64,000 bases of DNA from Hermatobates lingyangjiaoensis (GCA_026182355.1 JAPFBL010000070.1:1165501-1229500); one strand, 5' to 3'; counted from the stretch's first letter, positions 31,170 through 43,219 are shown. Numbers and translations are program-made. The notes: generated by a model not told the origin, from the letters alone.

Positions 31170-32390
31170 TTTAAATAAAATGAATTTATAATCATTTTTT
31201 ATATAAAACTTTCATTAACCAACAGGTGACTACTAAAATGGAAACGCACAGCAGGTAAAGGTAATCGATGTGTTATAACATAATTGCTATTAACACTTTC
31301 AACTAAAATCAATTTGTACATCTTAGACTTTTCCAAAGTAAAATAAATTAAAAAGTAAAATTTCATCAGGATTAATTAAATCTTTTGAAATGCAAAAGAA
31401 AAATAGGACATTTTATATATTTATAGGTAATAGAACACTAGATATGATATTAATATATGGGAATTAAATAGATTGTTTAATGTGCTGGAAGTTTATGCAA
31501 AGTTAATTATATAAAAAAAATTATATTTAAAATATTGATTTCACTGTTTTACTCTGAAACATTGTATCAGTGCAACTAATTACTAAGTTATAATACCAAT
31601 AAATCGTTATTTAGTACTTAAAAAGATATTCGCTAATTAATATTTTAGGTATTTTTTTTTATTCATGCAATAATGAATACTTCCAATGTAAAAATATCGG
31701 ACTCTATTTCTTACAGTCGCTTTTTATTTGTGTATATTATACCTCTTCTTGTGTGTCTCATTACCTTAGCAAGATGGTAGGTTTTGAAATATGGAGGGCT
31801 CTGTCCTCTCTCTAAATTTTGTTTATGCCTGCCATTTATTACCAGTTTAAACATTGGTGTAAGTTTAAAAAAATCTTTATACAAAATATTGATTTACTTG
31901 TTTTTTATTCCTTTATTTTTATTTTGTAACAATCATTAATGATAACTGAAATATTTATAATGAAATAAATAGTGACGGAAAGTTTTTTTTAATATGGTCC
32001 AATATCAACATCTATAGAGATATAAAATAAACAATTCGAATGAAATTGAATATTGAATTTTAATTACTCTTAGTAATTGAATGTTTTTATTCAAAAACAA
32101 TCATTCTATGAAAAACTATGAAAATTGAAACGATGAAATTCTATGAAAATTTCTATGAAAAACAATCAAACAATTATTCTAGCCAAAGAAGAAAAACTAA
32201 AAAATATAAGTTTGGTGTTCTCTACATTCAACCGAAGGAAACGTATTATGGAAGCTACTAAACATTAGTATAAATAATCTATATGAATTGAGTCAATACG
32301 TCTCACAAACTACCAGTTCTTATTAAATAATAAATAAAATATTTTTATAAAAAATAGTAGCATAAACATTATATCATCAGGTTTATATTT
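31170..32390. other. Unassigned AT-rich DNA
   Basis: No gene or repeat recognised; a GC-richer patch near 31,760-31,850 has no identifiable frame. Confidence 0.5.
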
Positions 32391-32399
32391 ACATAAAAG

Positions 32400-32495
32400 G
32401 ATTTCACATAAACACGTAAAATAACAATCAATGATCAAACCACAATATGAAAGGGAAAACAAGACTAAGATCTTTCATATTGTGATTTAATCATT
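32400..32495. mobile_element. PLE family A end, truncated inverted pair
   Basis: The left arm (minus) has the long outer end TTCACATAAACACGTAAAAT, the TGATCAAACCACAAT segment and half of the ribozyme (AGATCTTTCA); then ATTGTGATTTAATCATT begins the right arm. The first core strand is missing on both sides. Confidence 0.7.
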
Positions 32496-32499
32496 ATAT

Positions 32500-35400
32500 T
32501 TACGTATTTAAAAATTATATTTGATCAAATTATAGACTAACCTATTATAGACTTTTAACTGACGGTACAGTAGTATCAATAAAAGATTTGAATATAATTT
32601 TTGTTAAGCATTTTGAATTTCATGTGTAATTTTATGTTTTTTGATTTGTTTATACCATACCTTCTCAAGATGGATCATATTAGTTAGTATATATATATAT
32701 ATTTCTGTATAAATGCATTCAGCGTTAATGATATGGATCTCTCTGAGTCAAGGGAATTAAATTGTAAAAGGTTTGACATTCTTTTTGTTTATATTTATTT
32801 ATAACTGCATCATTATTTTGTAATTAATATGAACAAATAAAATGTTGTTTGATTTTTCAGTTACTAAAAGTAATATTATATATATTTAGAAAATGGTGAT
32901 TCAAACAAAATAGTTAAATTAAAAATATGCAGTGCAAGGTAAAAGATTATTTACGATTGATATTTCAAGAGAAGATCAAGGAAGAAAAATCGGTGTTGTT
33001 TCCTTAGAGTATTTGCCTCTTATTTTATCTTTATATCTCATCTTTTTCTGATGACATTCTGTTGCTCAAAATATCGATTTTAAGTTGATGTGTTCTGATT
33101 TATGTTCTGTGTAAATCCAGTTTTACTTATATATTTATTTCATAGTTATATGTATTTTTCTTGATCATACAAGTCTGTAATCATTATATTTTGATTGCAT
33201 TTAGAATGTTATAAAGTCAATTAATATGTAACAAGGAGGTAACTGGAGGCAAATATTTGATCCTGTGGTTTGAGGGAACAATTTATTATTTACTTGGCCT
33301 GGCAATTAGTGGATACCTTTAGGGTGGAACAATCTTCGTCAAATTACATGAGGAAATGTTAACAGTAAAGCAATTTGTTATTAATTCTCATTATGTAATA
33401 CAAGAATTTGTAAATTTTGCAAAGGTTAGTTTATTATAATTATTATTAATATTCTAAATACATTTTTGTCTTTTCTACAATAGAATAATACTTTAAGGGT
33501 TCAAGTTCTTTATTAATCGTATATGGAAGCCTTTCATTCTATTTATTTATATTTTTTTACTATTTTCATTTAACTCTATCAAATTTTATAAAAAATATTT
33601 AGTAAACGTCAAGAAGATGCTGTAAAATATTTAGTTGCGAGTAATTTATTAGATTTAAACAGAATAACTTTCAGACTTAGAAAATGTCTGAACAGAAAAA
33701 CCGACCACCTACAGACCTGGAGTAGTTCTGTAGCTTTTGTATTTGATAAAATCTCAAGAAACAAGTAATAATAATATTTATTAATTTAATTAATTGGTAT
33801 TTTTTGTTTTTTGAATTTAGAAAATAGTAACGACATTTTTTTTTTTATTTATCCAAACACTCCTGTTAGCGGCTGTAAATTTAAAATACTTATAAATAAA
33901 GTTGGCGTTAATAGAAAATAATTTATTTTGTGCTTTAAAAGAAAATGTGAAAGTATGAATTTCTCTAGTCGCAAATGCTGATAGTTCTTAGTTAGAAAAA
34001 TTGCAGGAAGCTTTTTATATGGATAATGGAAAATTGTGTTGGTGTTATTCTATAGGTGTTATTCTTATAGGTCACAAATTCGTTTGTGACACTGCCTACA
34101 CATAGAGGGTAGCCCCATTATTTACTTCTAAACCCTAAATCATTCAGAGAAGTCACAGTAGATTAGTTAATTAGACTGTTAGTATGTTGATGTTATTTTG
34201 TATTTGAACTCCTTTGGGTGATGGGTAGCAGAAGCTTCGAATATTTCAGTTGCCCATTGCAGGCAACTTAACAATAAACTTGCCAAATTTCAACTTCAAT
34301 ATTATTACGTAAAATATTGCTGCATGCGACGGCTATTATAATTAATATTACATTACTCAAACATTATATTTCATTATTCCTATTATTATGTGCTCAGTAT
34401 TTATGTTTTTTTATTCTTCTAATTGCTGTTGCCATTTTCAATATACGAGTAACACTGGATGTGATTACAACTTGGTTAGATAATGCTACATGGTCATGTA
34501 TAATATAGCTCGCACATAGTTAATGGGATCTAAATCAAAAATGATCAACATTTTTGCTCTTTAGATATCACAAAGGCGTTAAACTTTCACGTTTGGTGAA
34601 AAAAATGAAATGATAAAATTATCTAGTTGTTGTCTTTTTATTTCAGGCGTTCTTAAATCTTTAGTACGCCATATATCAGCATGGTAAAAATTATTTTCTG
34701 TTTCAGATGCATCTATTTTAATCCAGTCAAGTGGTTATTATAAAGTCTTATAACATACTTGTTATCGATTACTTATAACTTTGCGTCATATCTCCGTTCT
34801 GAAAGTCTAATTTTAAAATTAAAAGGAAATAATATTCAAGAATGAATCACTACCTCAAACGCTAAGTAAATTTAGCTTAAATAACTAAGTTAGTATAGGA
34901 CAATTCATCAACTATTTTATTTGAACAGATGAAATATTTAGTCGAAGGATAAAGAAACAATAACAGATTAAAAAGTATAACAAGAAAAATATACTTTTTT
35001 TAATTAACGCTGTCTTTATGACACTAATTGTTCCAGACAAACTAATATTACATTATTTTTACATTCTATTTAATTATTTTTTCTTTTATTATCTGTTCGT
35101 TTCTGTTTTAAGCCCTAATCAAACCCAAACTGAAAGCTGCTTTGTGTTATGTATTTATTTCCTTATTTTGAGTCAATTGTTAATCCATTTGTGCGATAAA
35201 TTCTGATTTGTTCTAACTTACTGCTTATATTCCCATTGTAGAAGTAAGGGTTTGCTTTATTGAATCGCTGGGTTTGAAAGCAACGCTTACATCTTCCTTT
35301 TTAAAGAAGTTTATTCACTATTTACGGGTTATGCAATAATAGATAAACATATCCATTGAATATTGTTTTCTAAAAATTATATTAAATTTTCTGCTTATCG

Positions 35401-36150
35401 TTAATGGCTTCTGCTCTTTTCCTTTGATTTTTTTTTTTTAATCTTATTAACTAACAATTTATAAGTTAATGACGCCTTGCTTCTATTGTTACCTGTTGTT
35501 TCTGTTATTTTTTTATTTTACTATTAAATCTCTTTTGGATAAAGAAGGTTAAAACAAACTGTAGATACAAGTACTGATACTTTTTGTATTGGAGGATGTA
35601 GAAGGTGGCAGTACAGCCGTATTGGGTACCGGTTGACTCTGTTTGTTTTGAAATCTAGTTTATTTTGATGTATTAGATAGTTAAATCTGGACAATAAAGC
35701 TATTAAATACGGAATAGCACAAAATTGCATTAAGGTTACTCATATAGACTGTATCGATATCATGTTAAAAATATAATGCTAAAGCAATGAGCGTATTTTT
35801 GTAATGATATTATTACAATCTCTGATAATAATGATAATTATTTTCAATAAAAAACTTCAGTTATATTAATTTGTTGGTAGGTAGAGGAATTCTTTTTGCG
35901 AATATAATTTTATCGCACATTTTAATTATTTTAAGATTATTCATACTTCGTAATTTTCCAAGCACTATTTTGAATCAATGGTGCATAGATGTGGATCTAT
36001 TCTGTAAAACATTATTATTATTTAAACCTTTATTATTTATTAATTACTCCAGACTGATCCTTACGCATTATAAAAAAAGAATATAGATATTTACAACGTT
36101 TCATGACTTTTTTCTAAGAAACAAGGTAAATAATCGTTATTAAATACTTA
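32500..36150. other. Unassigned AT-rich DNA
   Basis: These 3.6 kb show no recognisable gene, RNA or named repeat. Several 60-70 codon frames encode hydrophobic AT-driven sequence without motifs. Confidence 0.5.
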
Positions 36151-36157
36151 TATATAT

Positions 36158-36277
36158 AGGTATATATATATATATATATATAGGTATAGTATAGTATAGT
36201 ATACTATATATACTATATCCTATATAGTATAGTATTTATATAGGTGTGTCTTTATTTGTTTTTCTCTTTCCTGTGTG

Positions 36278-36322
<45 letters not shown>
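36158..36322. repeat. TA-rich low-complexity tracts
   Basis: Several (TA)n runs and a TATAG-type repeat with self-complementary parts border the PLE family E fragment. Confidence 0.9.
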
Positions 36323-36324
<2 letters not shown>

Positions 36325-36327
<3 letters not shown>

Positions 36328-36610
36328 AAAAATCTGACCATATCTTGCTGCAACTTGCTTCTTATTAAGTTTTTCAAGTTTTCTAAATAGAGTTCTTGTC
36401 ACTATATCCACAGTATACAATATTCTTCCGATAGTCGAAATGTTACATGAGTCCATGTTTCTGCTGTCCTCAGCCATTATCAAGACATAAATGACAAGAA
36501 CTCTATTTAGAAAACTTGAAAAACTTATTAAGAAGCAAGTTTCAGCAAGATATGGTCAGATTTTTAACAATGTATGTTTACAGGAGGGACTGCTGCCAAA
36601 ATTTACAAAT
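36325..36610. mobile_element. PLE family E inverted pair with N-terminal coding arms
   Basis: The left arm (minus) reads VTRTLFRKLEKLNKKQVAARYGQIFNN; the right arm (plus) opens with ATG and reads MTRTLFRKLEKLIKKQVSARYGQIFNN, then VCLQEGLLPKFTN before TA repeats. Both correspond to the PLE N-terminal region seen at 28.3 kb. The right arm ends at the same codon as that copy. A hammerhead-like motif lies between the arms. Confidence 0.78.
36451..36486 (-). ncRNA. Hammerhead-like motif, PLE family E
   Basis: On the minus strand stem I GUC/GAC, the first core strand C-UUGAUAA, stem II GCUG/CAGC and the second core GAAAC are recognisable. An inserted U and the change of G8 match the 28.5 kb copy, so these are inherited family features or shared decay. 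Confidence 0.65.
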
Positions 36611-36629
36611 ATATATATATATATATATT

Positions 36630-37855
36630 GTTTTTGAGCTGATTTGCGTCTAGTTTGGATTTTTTTTCGAATTTTGAGTGAAATATATATATATTCAATA
36701 TATATTGAAATTTAAATAAAACAGTGTCAATAAAGAATTTTAAAAACGATTTGTCCAGATTTTTTTAAACTCAGGAAGATTTAAATTGTAATTATCTATT
36801 TGAAAGAAAATAATATTTAATTTTATTATAGTTTTGTTTATGAAGTTTTACTTTTTTTATCTTGAAGATTTTTATGTTATATAACTTCTATCAGAATACT
36901 ATATAAACTGTGTACTCTATTCAAAATAATATGACGAAAATTTGACATACACTGAAAAAATTCAAAAGATAAAGTTTCTGCTTAATAATGTTTTTCTTAT
37001 TATCAAATATTAGTAAAGTGAATTGATTATTCAGTTGAAGATTTATACATATATTTTTACTTGAGAAACAATTCAAATCTAGGTTAGAAGAAACTAATTA
37101 TTTATAAATAAACAAGGAGCTATCAAAATGCAGTTTATAAAGTGGTATATTCTGTTTTAGAATTAAGAGGACGATCTCAGTCAGAGATATTTTTCATTAA
37201 AGTGACAGTGAATTCAGTTATCAGAACCCACACTGCACAAAACTCGGTTCAATTAATAATGGGAAATATTCTCTCTAAAGGAAAACTTGCAACCTATAAT
37301 TTATAAAAAGTTTCCCTTGAATGGAATGTGTTGATTTGAACTATGAAGTGATGCTAACGAGAGTGAAAACAAAGAACTTTTTGAACTAATTAAACCAGTA
37401 AATTGATATCAACTCTTTTATACCTGTCCTATTCTAATTGAAAAAATCTGTGAACCTCAAAGCGAACCTGCTGAACCAAATACATTTGTATTCATTCTGC
37501 ACTTGAAGGCATTTCAATCACTCTGTCACTCTCTCTTGCAGACAGAAAGTGAAAATTCAAATCAGTGAATAACGTTAAATTGAATTATAGATGTATAACA
37601 GCATTCTATTTACAAATCATTGAAATTATGTTAACTTCCTTTGCAGTGACACTTCAACAAGAGAACACACAAAGGTAGAATTTTGATCTTTTGTAATACA
37701 CCACAATGATTACGCTAAATTGGGAGTCCTAAATTTTGTCTAACTCAAGAATATTTAGGCTAGGGATCTTTAATAAGTACCTGAGGTTGTACAGTCTCGT
37801 GACCGACGGCTTAACGTTGTTACCGAGGATGACGTAATCACATTTATTGATCTCC
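36630..37855. other. Unassigned AT-rich DNA
   Basis: No feature recognised. Confidence 0.5.
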
Positions 37856-37860
37856 CGCGA

Positions 37861-38038
37861 TAAGATATCAGAATTATTTAGAGATTATTTTTTTTATAAA
37901 TAATTTGAATAAATAAGATTTCATTAAATTGTCATTTCTGTGTGTTTAATATGGTTAATTATATTGTTGAAAGTAAAAAACCTTCAGTTTCTCTGTTTTA
38001 GAGTTATTTATTTACAGTTGAAAAATTCTGATATCTTA
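37861..38038. mobile_element. Small MITE-like element with 15-bp inverted ends
   Basis: The 178-bp segment begins TAAGATATCAGAATT and ends with its exact reverse complement. Its inner part (37,890-38,001) recurs inverted and diverged at 38,585-38,697, sharing ATGGTTAAYTATATTGTT and CTTCAGTTTCTCTGTT. No clear target duplication was seen. Confidence 0.55.
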
Positions 38039-38584
38039 CATTTCCATGCCATCAAAACCCTTGTAGAAGTTTTAATTTTTTTCTGTAATATCTAAAGAGA
38101 GATAGTACGGAAGATTTAATAACTTCTGATATACAAATCATTTGATAGGATTACGACTCTTTTCACATAATAGGCTAATTGCATATATGAAATGACGTTC
38201 TGCCCTTTCCATTTGTCGTAGGCTAATAATTTAGCAGAAGTAAGGCTGTGGTTCAGAACTGCAAATTAGGAGGTGGACTGTAAGTACAGAAATATTCATT
38301 GGTGTATGGAAGCACTAACGAGAATGGCTGTTGTCATACATTAATATTTCATAGAGATATAAATAATGAATTTACTTTTGATTAATTTACCAGCCGAGGT
38401 ATTAATTCTTAAACTAGGCAGTTTAATAAACAAAAGCAAATAATTGTTGGTATACAAAGGAATATAATTAGAAATGAGACACATGATTGGTAAGGTTTAT
38501 TTAGTAGTGGTATTTCCCTGTGCTAACTTGAATATTTCTTGCCTGGTCGAAATATTGATTGACAGAAAGGTAGTATGAATAATT

Positions 38585-38697
38585 CGGTAACAGAGAAACT
38601 GAAGGCCGTCTAATTTAAACAATATAGTTAACCATAATAAATACAAAGAACAGATAATTTAAACAATCTCATTTATTTAATTTTAAAAAATAAATGC
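38585..38697. repeat. Inverted partial copy of the MITE-like element
   Basis: Reverse-complement match of about 110 bp to 37,890-38,001, separated by 583 bp. The inverted ends are not present in this copy. Confidence 0.65.
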
Positions 38698-39188
38698 TAA
38701 GTTGTTAATGTGATATAAAAGTTAGTGTTTATATAAAGCGTTAAGTTCATTTAAAAAATAAATTATTCTATATATAAATACCATATATTATAAATGATTA
38801 ACTATTCTACACACAAATAACAATCAATATTCAAACCACAATAAGATGGGAAAAAAGACTGTTATGTTCACTTCTTCTCTGCTCGTCCTTTTAAAGTTAA
38901 ATAATCTATTTTTAGTAGTATGTTTTTAAAAGTATTCAAAATTTGCAGTGGAGAGTTTGTAGAGGAAGAAATCAAAACTATTTATAGCATATCAAGTTCT
39001 TTATGGTACCCAAAATTATTAATTGATAATATCAAGAAAAGAGTGAAACAATCCCTTACATTATAAGAACAGCTCATAGAAAAGAAATATGTAGTCATTC
39101 CATATAACCTACTCCATATAAAATGTTTGAAAGATCTGCCCTCATTTTTGAAAAAGCTGGACCTCTCCGTTGTGTTTAGTAATGATAG

Positions 39189-39554
39189 TTTTTTTTTTTT
39201 TTTTTTTTTTGGGTAAGGAGGTGAAATGCATTTACGCACATAGTGCTGGGCTCCCAGTATAAACCAGACTACCAACTAAAACACCCCCTTTTTCACCTAG
39301 GACCTAGCCTGGAACTGTTTTCCACATTACTTCAGGCTTGGTCGTAGCTTACCTTAGGTGAGGCATACTTGCTTTATTGTCCTTCTAGCTCTTCCAAGTA
39401 TCGCTTTTTCGTCGTCAATATTGTTCTGACTAGGCCATCTACCATATACCATGCCCCAGAACTCCGGATCATTTTTTCAATGATCGTTTCTGGGGAGAAT
39501 ATGCCTATTCTTTGTACCAAGTCTCTCCTCTGGCTGTTCCATTTGGGACAAGAT
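39189..39554 (-). mobile_element. R1-like LINE 3' end with poly(A) and 10-bp target duplication
   Basis: The 366-bp insert sits inside the PLE copy, in minus orientation: a T-tract of about 17-20 bases on the left is its poly(A) tail. The 10-bp sequence GTAATGATAG occurs immediately before (39,179-39,188) and after (39,555-39,564) the insert, a typical target-site duplication of target-primed insertion. Its age is later than the PLE copy's. Confidence 0.9.
39374..39554 (-). pseudogene. R1-like LINE ORF2 C-terminus
   Basis: The minus strand reads SCPKWNSQRRDLVQRIGIFSPETIIEKMIRSSGAWYMVDGLVRTILTTKKR and ends ELEGQ-stop. It matches the final part of R1-type LINE proteins, where CPxW..xRxxL..xG.xTPExxxxxML.SexxW is conserved. 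5'-truncated at the insertion boundary; about 170 bp of 3' untranslated sequence follow. Confidence 0.85.
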
Positions 39555-40040
39555 GTAATGATAGTAATTTGTTTAATAGGCTTGCTAATAATAAGGGGGA
39601 GGAAAAAGATAGTTGTGTATATAGGATACCTTGTACTGATTGCCAAATATTTATATCGGACAGACGAGTAAAAGTCTCCTTATAAGAGTAAAACAACACC
39701 AATATTCAATCAGACGGGAAGATCAAAAGAGTGCCTTGTTCTTACATGTAAGGAACAAAAATCATAAGATAAATTGGAGTGAAGCAAAGAAATTAATTTT
39801 TGTTCCTTCAGAAAGAAGGAGAAATATTATTGAAAGTGCACTAATAAAGAACTTCTATGGAAATTTAATGAATAGTCCGGGACTTTACGAACTGGATGAA
39901 ATATTGATAAAAGAAATAAGTAAACAGATCAAGACTCCTTCAATTTTAGAAACATTAAATTTAGACAGTAATGCCAGCAATCCTGAAGGCTTCAATCACC
40001 CAGGTTAATTTCTTATTATATTTTTTGTTTACTTCATTTA

Positions 40041-40075
40041 GCTCTCTGATTATGTTGTAAGAAAGGCCTTAGAGC
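40041..40075 (+). ncRNA. Hammerhead ribozyme, PLE family B (core mutated)
   Basis: Stem I GCUCU/AGAGC, GAAA and stem III AGGCCU are conserved, but the first core strand is CUGAUUA, with catalytic G8 changed to U. It follows the endonuclease stop by about 35 bp, much closer than in the palindromic copies. Confidence 0.8.
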
Positions 40076-40143
40076 ATTGTATCTAATATATATTTGTTTA
40101 TTTTGGTTTATTAAGTCATATATATATATATATATATATATAT

Positions 40144-40383
40144 ATCATGATCAAACCACAATAAGAAATGGGAAAACAAGACTAAGATCTTCCAACCGTA
40201 ACAAGCGGTCTTCGTCAGAGTCAAAAACCCAACTGAGAAATGGGAAAACAAGACTAAGAAGTTTCTTGTTTTCTTGTTTCTTGTTTTTCTTGGTATCTTG
40301 TTTTCCCATTTCTTATTGTGGTTTGATCATTGATTGTTGTTTCACGTGTTTATGTGAAATCTTTATATATATATATATATATA

Positions 40384-40385
<2 letters not shown>
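40144..40385. mobile_element. PLE family A inverted pair
   Basis: The left arm (minus) has a hammerhead and a short outer end; the right arm (plus) keeps only CTTGTTTTCCCATTTC onward with the long hairpin end. Between them is a small patch of TTTCTTGTTT repeats. TA tracts flank both ends. Confidence 0.82.
40180..40222 (-). ncRNA. Hammerhead ribozyme, PLE family A (core mutated)
   Basis: Family A fold with GGAA in place of GAAA in the second core strand, the same change as at 24.2 kb. This hints at a shared source copy. Confidence 0.78.

Positions 40386-40423
<38 letters not shown>
40386..40423. repeat. (GT)n microsatellite
   Basis: A pure GT tract of 38 bp directly follows a TA tract at the end of a PLE-A unit. 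Confidence 0.97.
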
Positions 40424-40425
<2 letters not shown>

Positions 40426-40744
40426 AATTACTTATAGTTCATACTACAAAAAAATTATTTAATTCCATACGTAATACTCTTTTTTTGAAGTTAATTGTAA
40501 TGCATATATACAATGTTATAATAAATGTAACGTTTTGTTCACAAAACTCCTGTCCTTCTTAAGAAAAAACTGAAAGATAATTAGCCTTTTAAGTTAGGAA
40601 AATAGTATATTAATTAATGTTAATTAGTTTTATAAAATAAGATAACATCGAAGTTATGTGGAATAGGAAGCCAGCCGAATCAAGAAGATTATTACTGTCT
40701 TTCTGTGACGTAGAATTACTATGCCCTTGAAACTTACATTATAA

Positions 40745-40850
40745 TGTAGTAGGGTAAAATTCTAATGAAATGGTCTGCACATGTATTACCCTACAATGAG
40801 TAAATACCACATAATAACTGATTGCACTACATTAGAATTATAATGTTGGT
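40745..40850. mobile_element. PLE family D minimal inverted pair
   Basis: A minus stub (AGTAGGGTAAAATTC with TGGTCTGCACATGT) joins a plus stub ACCCTACA followed by ATG (40,796-40,798), reading MSKYHIITDCTTLEL. No ribozyme remains. The peptide matches the frame start at 3.4 kb. Confidence 0.7.
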
Positions 40851-40859
40851 TTTAGTTAT

Positions 40860-41795
40860 ATTGTAATGATGATCGTATAACTAATATTATAATGTAATAT
40901 AATATCATATAATTAATATAATAATATTAACGATAATTAACGAGCAAGATCTAAAACAGGTAAAGAAGCAAAGTAACCGTAAGATATAAAACTGTAAATT
41001 TGTGTAATAATATTACTAACAACCTTTCTGGTGATGAAAATGAAACCTTATTCCGCTATAAATACCTTTATTCTTGGAGTTTTTAATTATAAGGTTTTGC
41101 TACTTCCATGCTGTTTTAAAAGTGAAAAATATAACTCATTCCTAACTTATTATCAATATTAAAACTCCATTATTTTCATAAATAATTACTCCTCAATATC
41201 ACCTGCAATATTGCCGTAAATATCAATTATTAATATCAGTTAACATTAACGCACTGATTTATTACTGAAAGTTTTCAACTACGTCTTATTCAAGTTTATA
41301 AGAGTAGAAGATTTTGTCAGAAAAATACTCTGTCTTCATTCATTTTAGTTATACCTTTATTTTTTCTTCAGAACAGATCTATTATCGGGCTGCACTTGGA
41401 AATACATCAGTTGTAGTCAAGTGACATTAACACTATGAGAGAGACTAGGTGTTTGTCTAACAATATTGTCAGCAACTTCTGTGGTACTAGTTGTGAAACC
41501 CTTTTACAGACATCTTTTTCAAATATTTTACTTTAGTGAAAGTTGAAAATGAAGGATTTACGTTTCGTAGAGATTTACTCTAATGTCTCTCTACTAACAG
41601 AACTAACTCTACATGTTTTTTTTATTTCACACTTAGAAATATACGATATCTAGTTTTCAATCTTAAATCTTTGAACAAACGACAAGCACTGTAATCACTA
41701 CTTGACATATGATCTGTGTACATTTACTCCTCTTACTGCATTAAAATGTATTAAATTACTGCATTTTATTAAATAGTATTAAAACCTGAGTTGTG
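40860..41795. other. Unassigned AT-rich DNA
   Basis: No gene or repeat recognised. Confidence 0.5.
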
Positions 41796-41799
41796 AAAT

Positions 41800-41915
41800 G
41801 CTGATAGCTATAACATTGTTCAATACACCAGTTCTTATTCGATCACTGAAGTTAAACAACAATAGACGTGACCAGCACTTGGTTGGGTAACAAGTCCCGT
41901 TGAAACCCTTGAAAC
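41800..41915 (+). pseudogene. 5S rRNA-derived sequence
   Basis: The stretch AATACACCAGTTCTTATTCG, then ATCACTGAAGTTAAACAAC, then AGCACTTGGTTGGGTAACAAG follows 5S rRNA through loops A-E, including the internal-promoter A-box-like AAGTTAA and C-box-like TTGGTTGGGT regions. Many substitutions, a poor 5' end and a lost 3' stem show decay. It may be a lone pseudogene or the head of a 5S-derived SINE. Confidence 0.8.
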
Positions 41916-41959
41916 AGGACTCACCCTTGCCTTGGATAGGCGTTTGCAAAAAACTAGTC

Positions 41960-43219
41960 ACATATTAGCCCCCTGGACAGGCCAAAAGACGTTTGTCTTA
42001 TATAGAGATAAGAGTGTGAGTTAAAAAGTTTATCTCGAATTCCAAATAGTTATATATATTTAAAATGTTCACTAACTGCAAAAATGAGAAAAAAGATCAT
42101 AATATATATAATAGTGATATGCCATTCTCATAGTATAAAACATTGAAAATTAAATAGCGTTGTGTAAATATCTAAGGCTATTAACGTCATCTGAGCCTTG
42201 CTTAGAATTTGTTTAGCCTAGACCATACAAAGAACCAAGGGTTAATGGATTTAAACCCACGAATCTGTGGTTAATGCGGATACCTAATCTCTATTCCAAT
42301 GGTGTAGGTTTTCTGGGGTTAAACCAAACATGAAAGTTTTCAGTGGTTAAATTCAAACAAAGCATAATATAATAAGTGTGTATTAGTTTCATGTCCATTT
42401 TTTATTTAATAATGTTACTTCAATTTTTGATATTGTTAGACAACTTTGATGTTTTATGCCGACAGTGATTTTTATATTTTATGAATTTAATTATTAGAAT
42501 CTTAAAATTATATTTACGTACTTCCAATCTAATTGTATTCAGTAATTACTGTTACGTAGTGTTGGTGTCTCATTTAACCTTACGCCAAAATGTCATGTGT
42601 CTAGGAATAAATTATTTCGGGGCATAATTTCACTAATATGGCTTATTCCACTTCTCACTTGTATAGTGGCAACAAACCACCAGCTCTTGACAGATAATTT
42701 GTCTCTGATCTTACAATGCATTTCCAACTACATCGAAAATTGATTATTAAATATTCACCTAAAATGCATACATTTTAATTATTGTACTATCCAATAATTC
42801 TATACTTGTGTTATATATTTTTTATATTAACACTGATCCACCTGGCCTTACCCGGGAAACAATTTAATTCCAACTCTAATAATAAATTATACATATAACG
42901 AAAACAATTTAAATTTTCTATAGTTCCGTTACACTTAACTTTTTTGAGATAAACGAAATTAATACAGAATTTAAATTATAGATTACGCAAAAAAGATATA
43001 ATCTAACACTGGTTATAAATTGCACACATTGTCTAATAATATTGGTAGTTTATAGATTAGATTAAACAAATAATAGAAAGATATTTTTTTCCGAATGGAA
43101 AAATAATGGAATGGAATCATTATTGAATTTAATCAAATTTATTTAGAAAATTTCCTAAACTTTCACGGCGATTGGATGGGTGGTTTTTGAATCTATCGAG
43201 TACAAATAGGCATACATTC

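Larger units (their letters stand above)
38945..40007 (+). pseudogene. PLE family B C-terminal region, interrupted copy
   Basis: Before the insertion the frame reads EEIKTIYSISSSLWYPKLLIDNIKKRVKQ, a stop, then IEKKYVVIPYNLLHIKCLKDLPSFLKKLDLSVVFSNDS, the stretch leading into the endonuclease. After the LINE it continues NLFNRLANNKGEEKDSCVYRIPCTDC, then a one-base frameshift and NIYIGQTSKSLLIRVKQHQ with the catalytic Glu in IIESALIK. The protein lines up with the 29-30 kb copies but is diverged. Dead by stop, frameshift and insertion. Confidence 0.9.

Noticed and set aside
39374..39671. Plus-strand 100-codon frame across the LINE in the PLE
   Set aside because: It overlaps the minus-strand LINE C-terminus, which has clear family similarity, so the plus frame is a shadow.
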